64,000 bases of DNA from Eretmocerus hayati (lineage: Eukaryota; Arthropoda; Insecta; Hymenoptera; Aphelinidae): NCBI GenBank assembly GCA_029851415.1, contig CM056742.1, positions 151,719,121-151,783,120 of the forward strand, written 5' to 3'. How positions within the stretch are numbered: position 1 is the first letter of the stretch; the number at the start of each line of letters is the position of its first letter. Below, in pieces: positions 36,014 to 48,177 of this stretch. Both the position numbers and the translations under genes were made by a program. The notes under the pieces were generated by a model. It saw only the letters and a program-made list of their open reading frames with translations, was not told the origin of the DNA and ran no database searches.

Positions 36014-36560
36014 TCTAACGATTTCAGCATCAAAATCATCAAAAATACAACACGTACACAAATCAGCTCAACTCTTCATCTGATTACTACAGATCAGCAT
36101 ACAATAATTAAAAACAGCAGCAACAATTTTCTTTAAATTTCTTTCAATAAAACACACACACTATTAATTTACGGATATGTATGTTATTTATAACAATATA
36201 TGCCCAAATCACACAGGCCACTAATTGAAAACAACTCTTTCGTTTTATCAGTACACAGAGTGCGCATTTTTCGTATAACAACAATGCGAAAAAATGTTTT
36301 ATATATATATTTATATCAATACGCAGTTGGTAAGTAAAATATGCTCGCGGCGCGCTCGACGCGGGGTGACTGGCGTCAAAGAGGGAGCGCATAGATAGAT
36401 AGATAGGTAAAGCTTCCCATCGGGCCACGCGCCCAAACAGCAGCAGCAACCCCCGACGCGCGCAACAAACCCCCTCCGCCCTCCCCCTCCTCATCATCCT
36501 TCTCTTTAACTTAGGAAAAGCGGCGCAGGTGCGCGCATCCCTCCTCACCCTCTTGCCACC
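36014..36560 (-). other. Candidate non-coding first exon (5' UTR) with GC-rich promoter-proximal part
   Basis: On the minus strand a GC-rich, CpG-rich stretch (about 36560-36340) with CAG/CTG triplets grades into U-rich leader-like sequence and meets a consensus donor GTGAGT at 36013-36008. The 140-codon frame across it starts at the GC-rich end but has no domain character, so I read it as untranslated. The composition is typical of an insect 5' UTR exon. The nearest coding exon in the same orientation is 2263-2552. A long 5' intron between them is plausible in a developmental or neuronal gene, but the pairing is inference. A GATA microsatellite lies at 36391-36406. Confidence 0.3.
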
Positions 36561-38457
36561 CTTCAAACTGTTCTCTCACGCCACTTTCGTATTATACGTC
36601 TATATCCTCACGTATCTTTATATCCTAACCTATTCTATTCTATCTATCTAAGTATCTATCTACCTTTAACTTTCTATGAGAATCACGTTGGGTAGGGGTT
36701 TAAAACTGTTATAGAGCAATCCGTCCTTAGAAAAGTTGCACTTGCGCCCATCGGTATTAGACTTCTTTGCCCTACTCAGCTGCTGATATATCTTGTATAT
36801 AATAGTTGTAAAAGTAGAGGGGTTAAAAGACGGATGGCCTCGGTATAGGCTTGAGGAATTTTTCGAGGTCGGATGGTATATACGATATCGATGCACCTGC
36901 TCTGAAGCACGTATTTAACAAGACTTTGGATTGATTTCTATGTTGTGACTGTTGTTATTATTTGACAACGTTATGTATGATCTCAGCCTCGTTAAAAATG
37001 CCGAACCGCGGCAATATGCAATTCATGATGAGGTAGAAAGTTCTTTGAATTCAAGATAACGTAATTTGGTAAGTCGACCACAGTACTTTAGTATGGGTTC
37101 CGAATGAGCGGTACACTCATACACATTTCCAATTACTGAATTTAGTTCTTGATTAGACGTGAGGTCCGTTAAAGATGCCCACAATTGTACAGAATGTATT
37201 CCAGTGATGACAGATAACAAAATTGTGGGTTGAAACTTGAAACAATTCTCAAATGAAACTTGGTATCATATTGATATTGAACCGTTTTTGTTGATTGGAG
37301 TACTCATAGAATCCATCTTCGCATCGATATTGAACAGGAAAGTATCTACAATCATCAAGTAAAAGGCAAGATACTCAATGTCTAAATTTGGTTGCCAGAT
37401 TGTGTGATTACTATAATCATTAGATGTCTTCAAAATTTTCTGAATTTGAGGATAAAAATGAGAGTGAACTGCGGGTTGCTGATAGCGCTATTTTGCTAAA
37501 TGCAAAGCAGACACAGCATAAACAGAGCGATAAAATGGAAGCTCAAAAATAGCTTGAGATCTATTTATAAAGGCAATGAGCTCTGTCTCGAGCGATTTAG
37601 TCAACATGTAAGAGCAGCCAAATTCAGAAAAACGACAACTTTGGCACCCACTGTCGTGTTAATCAAGTCTTGCAATACGGAACAATTCAAATCAGACAAC
37701 ACTGTCGGACTTTTAATTTTGAAGCGGTGATGCACACGTGTAAGTGTGGAACGAAGCGATAGTTGAATAGGTACCTCTATCCCATGTATGTGAAGTTAGA
37801 GCTACGTATTAGAATATCATGATCATCATCATTTGGGGACTGAAGTTGCAAGTAGAGCCATCACAGATTCGTTTGAAAAAGTTGGAGTCTCCAATAGCAT
37901 AATGTGTGCCAATTACCTCTTGAGATTTTGGGATTTGGCATGATGTTAGAGTGAAGCACAAGAAAATTGTATCTATTCTGTGCTTCAAGATTGGTAGTAC
38001 TATATCGGGGTTTTGTTCAGTAGAACTGCAGTCATCGCGCAAGCAAACGTCATAGTCTAAGCTTGCAAACAATAAATAGCGTCCAACAATTCTCACGATA
38101 ACGTGACGTCACTGTGAGACACATAATATCGAGTCGAGACTAGCACTGATGTAGCCAGCATCCTCTTTTTTATTCAATAATTTAAATTTGAGAACTTCTT
38201 ATCTTCAATACATTACCCAAGGGAGTAAGTGCATTTTCCTAGACATTTACTTGCTCTTAGTTAATTCTACTTGAGTATGAATTATTTGAGTTTCAAATGA
38301 TATTATATTGGTGAATCGGCATTGGAGGACTCATTTAATTGATCTATCAATCTCAAATTTGAGATCGATTTATTGAGAAATGAACAATCGGGTTTGGCCA
38401 TGGAAGTGTTGAATATAACAAAAAATTGTATATGACAGGCATCTAGAGAAAAAAGTA
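36561..38457. other. No gene seen
   Basis: Starts with a CTAT-rich simple-sequence patch (about 36600-36670), which on the minus strand lies upstream of the candidate first exon. The rest is ordinary AT-rich DNA with short unlinked frames. Confidence 0.4.
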
Positions 38458-38528
38458 GCCTGGGCTCAGATTTCAACTGGGGGCCTTCTTAACGGGAAAG
38501 ATACTCTACCAGCTGAGCTATCCCGGGC
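38458..38528 (-). pseudogene. tRNA-like sequence with Pol III terminator, probable tRNA pseudogene or SINE head
   Basis: On the minus strand it reads GCCCGGGATAGCTCAGCTGG then TAGAGT, a good A box/D arm. A five-pair anticodon stem CTTTC/GAAGG follows with loop CCGTTAA (GTT in the anticodon position). The T-loop region TTGAAAT and a 3' strand CCCAGGC pair with GCCCGGG except one mismatch. Loop position 33 is C instead of T, the T stem has a mismatch, and there is one extra base between acceptor and D stem, so a working tRNA is unlikely. TTTTTT follows within a few bases, a Pol III stop. It lies about 230 bp from composite repeat copy 1. Confidence 0.6.
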
Positions 38529-38756
38529 TCATTATTTCAGTTTCACTCCAATAAAGCAGGAATAGCGGTCTGGTCTCAAAGACAGCAATAGGAGTTTCAC
38601 CTGAGGCCCCCTCACCCACCAATTATATAAAGGCGGTATGGTATGATGGCCTCCATGAAATTTTAAGAGTACAATTATGCGAGTATAATAATTCGATGGC
38701 GATTTAACGCTCCAACAAACGGGAGTAGTGTATATACGTGACGAATTCAGTGACAC

Positions 38757-40265
38757 CCCCCCCCCCGCAAGGGAGATCTTCGGATCCCGGTAGAGTAAAC
38801 ACGACTCTCCGGCCTCACTTAACCGCAAGGACCCTTCGTTGATCCTGGAAGAAAGACGCACTCCCCGGCCCCGGTCTTCCGGCAAGGAAGATCTTAGTAT
38901 CTCGGGAGCACACGACAACTCCCCTGCCCCCAGTCTTCAGCCCAGCACCCATGTGTGTGCTTTCACCACCTCGTCCGCCTCAGTGCGTATGAGCCCTGAG
39001 TGGCATCTTGGACCACTTCAGGGCTCCCGCTTCTTCGCAAGCCCCCTATATCTTTCACCTTTTCTCTACTCTCTGTTCCTCCTTTCCTTCTTCTGGGACT
39101 ATAACCTTCGGGTTGGCGCCCTCCGGGGAGGGGTTTTAGTCGCTAGGTACCCAAGTTACCTTGGGTGAATCCGACACTAATCACACTCTTGTGGGTGTCC
39201 ATAGAGATTTCCGCTTCTCGGCCTACCAAAAGAAAGAGAACAAAATGTGATCCCCCCCCCCCCCGCGAGGAAGGGATCTTGAGTGAGTAACGACTCCCCG
39301 GACCCAAATTAACCGCAAGGAGGATCGTTCATTGATCCTGGGAGATAGACGCACTCTTCGGCCCCAGTCTTCTGGCACGGGGGATCTCAGTATCCCGGGA
39401 GCACCTGACAACTTCCTGCCCAAGTCTCCAGCTCCAGTAGCCCGCGGTGTGTGCTTTCATCATCCTGTTCGCCTTTGTGCGAATGAGTCCTCATAGTGGA
39501 ATCTCGGATCGCTGCAGAACTCTTGCTTCTTCGCAAGCTCCCGGTATCCCTCAGCATTTCTTTACTCTCTATTTCTTCCTTCCCTCTTCGTGGACTGTAA
39601 CCTTCGGATTGGACTTAGACTAGTTCATGGGGGAATCGATCCTCGTCCGATGACAACTCAAATGATGTCTGACTACGATTTTTCGGACTTTGGGTAAAGT
39701 ATCACAATGAGAGAAAACGCGTGGAGCATCACTTGGTCTTCCCATGCGCACACTTCGGAAATTCACCGATGTAAAAATCGTTTGTCTTCCTCATGGCACA
39801 ACTTGGAAGGGCCAAGGAGATGTTAACAAAATGTCAAACTGTTTTGATCTAGTCTCTCCGTTCGGACTTGTCAGTTTGACGGCGGATAGACTTGTCTGAC
39901 ACAGGAAAGATAATGAAACCAGAAATTATAGGGGAGCATCTATAGAAAGAATTATATGAATTCAAGTTTGAAAATTTTGAGTCTGGCTAGCAGAGTACAC
40001 CAGCCATCGAGACACAAATGTAAACAGAGGATAAAAGGATACTGCGCGTCCAACGCCAGGCTTAACTCATTGATGGCTGTCGGGTTGGCGTCCTCCGGGG
40101 AGGGGTTTTAGTCGGTAGGTGCCTGAGCTTCACCGGGAGAATCCGACACTAACCACACTCTTGTGGGTGTCCATGAAAATTTCCCCTACCCGGCTCACGA
40201 GAAAAAAAAATAAATTCGACACAGGCTGCAAGGGAGATTTGCAAATCTTGAGAGAGTAACGAACC
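38757..40265 (+). repeat. Composite GC-rich dispersed repeat, copy 1
   Basis: Two tandem monomers (about 38757-39235 and 39254-39600) begin after poly-C tracts with GCAAGG...GGATC motifs and carry CAGTCTTCCGGCA, ATCTCAGTATCCCGGGAG and CTTCTTCGCAAGC. A segment CTCCGGGGAGGGGTTTTAGT follows, with a TTGTGGGTGTCCAT block. A ~430 bp unique segment (about 39605-40070) then precedes another CTCCGGGGAGGGGTTTTAGT block. The second monomer plus unique segment is nearly identical to 55042-55815. Frames on both strands merely read the repeat. No reverse transcriptase is present. It may be a tandem-monomer end of a non-LTR or Penelope-like element, or a novel repeat. Confidence 0.85.
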
Positions 40266-43200
40266 ACTCGCCACCTAGTGGTGGCATCCGAGACTATTTT
40301 ATACGATAATTGTCTGTATCGACTTTTATCTCCGCGGTCACACTTCTCTTAGGTATTTGAGCGACGAAACGCCATCTAGGGGCATCGGGCGTGTGGAGCA
40401 CTACACTCAAATTTTTACACTCGCGTACAATGATGCAGCTCCAAGGTTCTGCCGCTATGAGAGGTGGGGTGGGGGGAGGGGGGGGGGGCTTGACGACCGA
40501 CCGCTGTTGCTTTCTTTGACGCCAGGTTTCCATTCCTCTACTACTAGGGAGGGTATCCTCCCTATCTACTACTCACTTCTAGTTTGGACTCCAAAATCAC
40601 TCCAACAGTGTTTAATGTCGACCGGTATTCTCAACTATAGGGATTTAAAGCTTCAAACTCTCCAAATAGTTCACTCGAACAAAAAATCGAGGAACTTTCA
40701 CAAGCCATAGACTTACGAAGCACATACTCAAATGAAATTCCGACACACTTCAACAGGATCAAGAACAAATACATGAATACTGATGCAGAAGAACAATACT
40801 TCTGTATTCTTTCTAGAAAGGGAACATGCAAACTCTTCTATCTGGTTGTTCTGGAGTTTGAATTTAGATGAGTGGTGGTACTTGCATAATACGCAAAAGT
40901 GAAGGGTCGCGCGCGTGTCGAGCTCTGGAGTTCACAATATATAGGCCTTAGTTCACCTCCACCTGGGTGAGCCTCTATTCTCGCACGTGAGATAGTTAAC
41001 CCCTCGGTCGGTCTCTCTGGTGGTGATGCGGCGCATTTTCAGCCCCGGTATCACACACAGTCCGAACTAGGCCAATGACGACGTTCCCTGCGAGTACCAG
41101 AGAGCGATATCCGATGCCACACACACTCTCTCACTCTCGGATGCCTGCAACGTCGTATAATACTGCATCTCTGATTTTCCAAGGCAGAAACTCTATTGCA
41201 ATATTCATTCATCATATACGATAAAGCTGCATTTTATATCGTATGTATATTAATCATTTTGAAGCGATTCGATTGTGTCTGTTATCGAAGGTTCACTGCA
41301 TGGTAACGGCGTATTTTTTTCACTCTTCCTACTGAAAAATAAGAAGACTCACTATTCGTTTCAAATTTGATGATTGAAACCACACCATGTTTAAATGTGA
41401 TTTGAGGTTTTTGTAATAAATGATTGTGCAATGCTTTGATCGCACAATCATTTTATGCATTCATAATTCATTCCATTGGTTTTGTACAACACAAGATTTT
41501 TGGAAGAGAAAGGAAGTTCTTTCTATAATTTCTAATCCTAGAATTTTCTGAACATAACTTAAAATTTTCAGGTACTCTTATAGATAAGAATGGATCCATG
41601 ATTACATATAGTGCTCTGAAAATGAGTTTGAATCAGCTCATTCTAAAGGAGAAACAAACAAGGACCCAGAGGTAAGTGATATATCTCTGATAGATTTGCT
41701 GAGGCAGTCGTTTCCAAAGACGGAATTAAAATCAAAACCCATGCCTTGATGATTAATTTAGATTTGACTAAAGCCAGAAAAAGCTTGGGGTGTATCCTCG
41801 TGTTCCCTTTAAAAAAGTCTAAAATGATGGTGTGCATTTGGGTTTTAACATATTGGTTCTAGGCAATCGATTATTTTAACCATAGAATCGCCCGAACCGC
41901 TGAACTTGAAACCAATGACAAAAATATTTGAAATCCTGATTCCCATCAAAACATTTCAAAATTTCATCCCTGTCTTACTTTGATTGTACAGCCAAAACCA
42001 AATGTGATTACATTTTCAGAAAATCACTCTCCAGGGTGCTTCAAATTGCCCATGTCTCATCAAAAATGCCATAAATTACTGATTTCCCAGATAACGGTTT
42101 ACATAAATGATTGCGTATATGTAGATTATATGTAGGGAAATTCCTCGTCTGATGATGATCATGTCATTGTCTGACAAAAATTGAATGCATGCAACCATTG
42201 TGACGAATTTTTTCCATTTTTTGGTCACGTTTTATTGTATGAATGGTCTAGATCATTTCTAGTCATCAGACGGGTTTCGCGAATAACTTTGGTTCCAAAC
42301 GTGTTTGGAAGTATAAATATAGGATATCGATGCATAATGTCTCCTATTCATTTACTTTACATTCCTTTGTTTCTTCTTTCAACCCCATTTCGAAACAGAT
42401 TTGTATATTAAAATCTCTTTCCAAACAGATTGACAGATGCGTCCGAATGAAAAAATTTAAAGTCCTGCGGAGGCGGGAAATTCAATTCACATTTCATTCT
42501 ATCGACAGATAAAAGCTCTGGCCATTGAAATATATTTACCACTCGTCCGATTGAGCATGACTGAATGACACGTTTTATAACACGAGTCCATTACTGATGT
42601 AAATTTATCGATTACTCATCGGAGATTACATCTATCTGTCAAAAAAAAAAAAAAAAAATCGAAGCATATGACTGCGCACAAGAGCTGTTTACATGCTCAA
42701 AAGCATCCCCGAGTATGTAAAACACGAGTACGATTCGACCTCGTTATTTCTCGCAGATATAATTTGTGCAGACATGGCTCTCTCTTTTTCTTCTATCTTC
42801 TACATACAGCGCTCCTCTTCCAACAATGCGTGAATTGCTTGCAGAAGTACCTCAGAAATTATGTACTCTATCGCAAAATCCCCTACAATCACGCAACACA
42901 TATCGCTAATGAGAATTCAATGAGGCGAGATTTGCGAGCTTATTACTATCCATTTCCCAGAAATGAGCTCTTCCCAGCTGCGTATGAAGCAAAAGGCATG
43001 CAAAAGTGGCCCTAGGCTAATCTGTACAGGGTAATAACATAGTAGAGGCATGGTATAGCGAGCGATGTAGCGTGTAATCATATCAGCCAGCAGAGAGCGA
43101 TTACGAGCATATTAGGGTAAGAGGAAAGTTGAAAAAAAATGAAGACGAAAATTGAACGCCTGGGGGGGGGGGGGAGAGTGTATATTCGGTAGATTGGACG

Positions 43201-46200
43201 TGCGGTGAACATCTCATTATGCGCGCTCCGAAAATGAAGTCGCCGACTTGTCAGCATAGTGGCGTATTCGCTAAGTATGATGAGACTGGATTGCTTTTAG
43301 GGGATAGTACAGATTTTTTCCAGCAAATTCAGCAAGTTGGTCAGGAGCATCAAAATCTACGCATCAATCAAAGATACGACTCAAAATATTAGTTATGCTA
43401 CCAAAGCATTCATAGAAATTAGGTAATGATATCTAGTAAAGTGCAGTGTGTTTGAATTAAGGGTTGGCAGATAGACAATTCCTGTTAATTTGAAAAAAAT
43501 CGATTGAAGAGAAGAAATTCCATTCCACATGCTGAGTGTAAGACAAAAAATAACGATAGTGACAGCCGCTTTCTATTCAAGGGCTTGAAAAGTAGCTTTC
43601 ACATTCTGAGCAACCCTTTTTATATTGAGGGGGAGGCTACAGATACTAGATGATGACGAGAAGCTGATATCCATGTTCCAAATTTTTTTTGCGCAAAAAT
43701 TATAAGTGAACATCCAAAAATCGATGAAAAAAAAATCACTGTACAGGAGACCAAAAGAAAAAAATCACTATTGATATCAACGTTGTAGGGATTGGGAGTG
43801 ATGGTGTAATTATTGAAACTGATGAATTCGCAAGGGGAGTTAATGTCATGTGCAAACAAGCGTCTGGCCAAGTATCAAACAGATTTACACGACGCAACAG
43901 AGAGAGGGTAAGCATCAAAAGGTATACAAGCTTGCCGCGGGAGGGCTGGTCGATCCACGGCAAGGTCGACCGATATCGACAGCTGCACGCGCCGCCCAAG
44001 CTTTCACCTCCCTCTTTTCTCTCTTCCTCACTCCAGAATTGTTGAGTTTGCCACCGTGCAATATTTCGATCTACATAAGTATCCCAAGATATAAATCCCA
44101 ACAACTTCATGTCATCGAAAGAGGCTATAAGTACGATGCTTATCGATGTTAATGATTTTTTCCCCCGACAAGACTTTCATCCACAATTCTTGATACGCAA
44201 ATAATAGAAATGTGAGGTCAATCCCATCATCAATACATTTGCAAATGTGTTTAGTCTCTTACACGTAAGAACCGTACATTTTCGCGGAGAATGATGATTT
44301 GAAAAGAGGACTTTTGTTTTGTATAAAAGAATTGAGGAAATTTTTAGCAATTTTTGAACGGAAGAGCCTTTGAGTGGGAGTTTAGTGTCGAGAAGGAGAA
44401 ATTATTTCAGGGATGAGTTTTGATTTCGAAAGGATGTGTGGCTTTGGGTTATGAGAGCTGTAGATTGGGCAGTCATCATCGTACTCCTTGGATTTTTATA
44501 TAAACGCAGAAGTATGAGTGACTTAAGAGTTATAGGTTAGGTGAGATCTGAATGAAATTACGGGGCGAGGAAGTGATTAAAAGAACATTGAGCTTGGGAA
44601 CGCGTTAAAAAAAGATAAGCTTGTTCTGACTTTTCGAAATGAAAACTATTCCAATAGAGTAAACCTCACAAAGAGTTTTACAAAACGAAAATTGTATGGA
44701 ATCCATGAGATACTTAATGCCCACAACCACAAATAAAAAGTTCAAAAAAGAAGAAAATTGAAATGAAAAGGAAATTACATACTACCAACTTCTATCATCG
44801 ATCCGATTTTGGTTGAACAATAGACGTACAGTAAAATACGGCGTTGACTACAGTAACGAAAATTGAGTGGATCCCGTTCAAGTTGAGAGTTTCCATGGTA
44901 CTGAAAATGTGATGGAAATCGTGTGAAGTCGTAACGAGTCAGTGCTTTTCCACTGCGAATAATCAGCTCTTTTCAATTGCTTCCCTGCCAAGATGAGCAG
45001 TTGTAAAGTAAAAGGCTGTAAATGCCATTTTCGACTGGTGAATACCTTGTTTTGATCTTAAAAAAATATTCAGCAAGGTCTTGTGAGTACTCAAAGGGGT
45101 CCAGTTGCGTCCAAGATTGGATTATGATTGTTTTCTTACTAATTTCTGAATCAAATTTTGGCCACTATTGATGACTCATTCAACCCAGTTGAGGATGTTC
45201 GCATTCTAAATTTACATCATATTACACGAACGACCTACTTCAGACTGAAATGAATCATATAATCAGGTCAAACTCAAAATTCTGCTCATCATCAAAATGA
45301 GCTCCAAATAAGAATATTGAGAATTATCTCCTTCCCTTGAGCTTGTTGTAATTTCCAAACATCCCCGATATCAGGATCTCTACAAGATTTAATCAAGTTT
45401 CTTCTTCAGTGATCGATTGTCCCGAGCACTTTGTCTCAAGCCTGTGACTCATCTTTAAAAGCTGCATCATAAATGAGTTTCAAGCAAATTGGCTCGAAAC
45501 TAATTTCCAATATTGTTAAAAAATTTTCTGAAGTTTCTCGAATAAATAAAGAACAAAGTCTCAATGAAGCATACACAAATAGTGAATACTTATGCTTGGG
45601 CGTAGCAATTACTAACGGGATGAAATATTTTACGAGAAATCTTTAAAAGTGCAAGATTTTCATAAAGCTACCTTTCTCGTATATAGTAGCAAGTTTCCAA
45701 GGCATCAACTTGCATCGTAAAATTAATTTTCTGCTCCGTATTCAACGATACAACGCGCGATGAAAATTGCATGTAAAAGTTTTGCTCGCAGAGCCAAGTA
45801 CATGCACGGAGCAAATTCAAAATCTCGTAAAACTCGAAGAAAGCAGTAGGGTGGGGCATAACGAGCTGAGGTGTTAAAGTAGCTAATCCTACGTCAAACT
45901 TGATAATTTTCTTATACAATGTCTGTCAGATGATATGCTGCTATACTGTTGCAGACGCCATTCGATAACTATCTAAGTGAAGATGAAGGAACGATGAATA
46001 AATACGGTATCTTATTTCCAAGATGAACTCTAAGCTATGATAACGAAACGATGTCGTGTGGAAATTTTGAGAGACCTCGATCTTTTTTTTTTGTATGCAA
46101 ACAATGTACATATGGGAATTAACACTCAAATTCTTCCATTAGAATAAAGCAAAAAGATCCTCCGTAGAAGGCAGTAGAGGCTTATATTGTGTGTAGAGAC

Positions 46201-47331
46201 GAATGATTTGTGCATGAACATACACAATAAATAACGTCCGCGATAACGAGAGCGCACAATAATGTAACGTTTCCAACATGCCATACACAAGATCGGGGGT
46301 CATACACCTCTCTCTTCCTACATGTTGTGGTGAAAATAACTTTCAAACGTTTGAATTATAATGCAGAGAGTATATTTCATTCAAAAGTGCATAAGCATCG
46401 TCGTACTGATAAATTTTTCCTCCACTGAGTTTCGATAACATGCGCGTGCAGCAACAAATAGTATGTAAGTGATGACTTATTGTGAGCAGTACGAAATCGA
46501 GGCATAAAGTTTTTAATATGAAATTTTCTGTTATTTATAATATTTAAATAAAAAATTTTATTGAAATTTGAAATTATATAAAAAATATATTCTCCCTAAA
46601 ATGTTAGAATGGGTTGACTTCTTTTTATGAATATATACTTCTCATTTATACCCGTAGCAGGAAAATTTGATAAATCTATCGAGACAGATTTATCCGAATG
46701 GATGATACATTGGTTGAGAATATGATTATTACACCGGGGACTATGGTAAATTTATATGATCAAACAGCTAATACACAGAACCTCAATATGAACAAGGGCC
46801 CATGAATATTTGACATGTTAAATCAAATGGTTCAATTTGACAAAGAAATTGCAGAATTACAACATCGCCAATGAATCTGAAGGATTGGGACATGTTTGCT
46901 CATACCAAAATATAGGAACGAACAAAATCAGATTACGACGCTGAACCTCGAATCATGCTAAAGGTCAAACTGTCTCATCCCGAGCGTTTCCGATTGAATG
47001 TAAAGGATTGAAAATATCGGTTCTCTCTATGGTTATTTCATTATTGAACCACTAATTTACATATTGAAAATGCACTGAATTTGCCATAAGATATTAAACA
47101 GGAAAAACCGATACTTCCAGTTTCATTGATTCATAAAATACAATCTCCACAGTGAAAGTCTTTTTGAAAAAAGTGATTGATATAAATATCATTATAATTC
47201 ATCGTGGAATTATCATCTAACTCAATCGGGATCAAATAAACGAAAAGATGGAGAAATTGATGATACGATTGAATTATACTTCTATATTCGAATATTCAAG
47301 TATAATCTGATGATCATCAGAGATATAAGTA
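40266..47331. other. Long stretch without recognised genes
   Basis: Contains a G-rich run near 40462-40490, a GC-richer patch at 40900-41170, an 18-base poly-A at 42641-42658, a 13-base G run at 43162-43174 and a 12-13 bp hairpin (ATGATTGTGC / GCACAATCAT) at about 41420-41453. A CG-richer patch is at 43020-43110. Frames at 42668-43015, 43620-43871 and 43736-44110 lack domains and credible exon boundaries. The stretch 46500-46600 is extremely AT-rich. Confidence 0.45.
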
Positions 47332-48177
47332 CCGTCAAATCGGGTAATTTTGATACAGTGGGTGCAACTTTGGTGCACCCCTGAAAAATGACTTTTCAAA
47401 GCGATTTTCGGCAAGGTAAATGATTCTATCGCTCTGAAACCTGTTTTCCCTTCTTGACACACGCATAAACAGTGTGTTGAGCCACCGTAGATCCCGCGTG
47501 GGTGGTTGTGGTTGTTTATTGAAGCTTTTTCCGAAAAGGCTGATTTAGCAGCGATACGCGAATGGTCCAGTTAGTGTACCTGGCAAGAACTGTTCCGGAA
47601 CGATTTACGGATGAATAATAATGCTACATTTCGACCACATATATCACCATATTGAAGAAACCATCGTTACATTGGGGTATTCGAAGCATTTGGAATTTTA
47701 ATGAGTGAAAAACAGAAAAAAAAACCATGAAAAAGTGTACCAAAGTTACCTCACTTTGGGGAAGAAGCATTACCGTGGGGTAACTTCAGTGCACTTTTGT
47801 ATGGCAGCTCCCCATCAACTTATCTTGAATCTACTGACGGTTCATGAGGTTTTAAAATGTATCGAACAGCTTAGAACAAGACTTCTGAACATTAAAATTG
47901 ATTCACTTGCATGCTGGTGGGTAGAATTGAAATATTTTGTAAGTGTACCAAAGTTGCCCGCTCGGGGTCTAACTGTTGTACACTTGCAAAGCTGCTCACA
48001 GCTCAGGATGGAGACATCAAATCATCATCCTGCAGCCTGTCGATCAAAAGTCAAGACTGTAAGCTTTCGATTGAACACTGACGATGAGTAATGTGGGTTT
48101 CGTCAATGTATATTCAAATGCAGAGCCAAACAAAATGAAAAGTACCGAAATCGTACCAAGATCACCCAATTGGACGG
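47332..48177. mobile_element. TA-flanked MITE with CCGTC ends and reiterated GTACCAAAGTTACC motifs
   Basis: The left end CCGTCAAATCGGGTAATTTT and the complement of the right end, CCGTCCAATTGGGTGATCTT, are inverted repeats, each bounded by TA (47330-47331 and 48178-48179). The end motif recurs inside: GTGTACCAAAGTTACCTCAC at about 47733, GTGTACCAAAGTTGCCCGC at about 47943, plus inverted forms near 47380 and 47780. The 128-codon plus-strand frame 47705-48091 reads these motifs and is not a transposase. Non-autonomous Tc1/mariner-group element. Confidence 0.83.

Noticed and set aside
36144..36566. 140-codon Arg/Lys-rich minus-strand frame as a real protein
   Set aside because: Composition follows the GC-rich then AT-rich DNA, with no domain; a 5' UTR reading with a donor at 36013 fits better.
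38532..39423. Long frames in composite repeat copy 1, and similar ones at 54055-55354
   Set aside because: Frames occur on both strands of the same repeat, shift between monomers and contain no enzyme motif.
41420..41453. Short ATGATTGTGC hairpin as a microRNA precursor
   Set aside because: The stem is only about 13-15 bp, too short for a miRNA duplex, and the loop is small.
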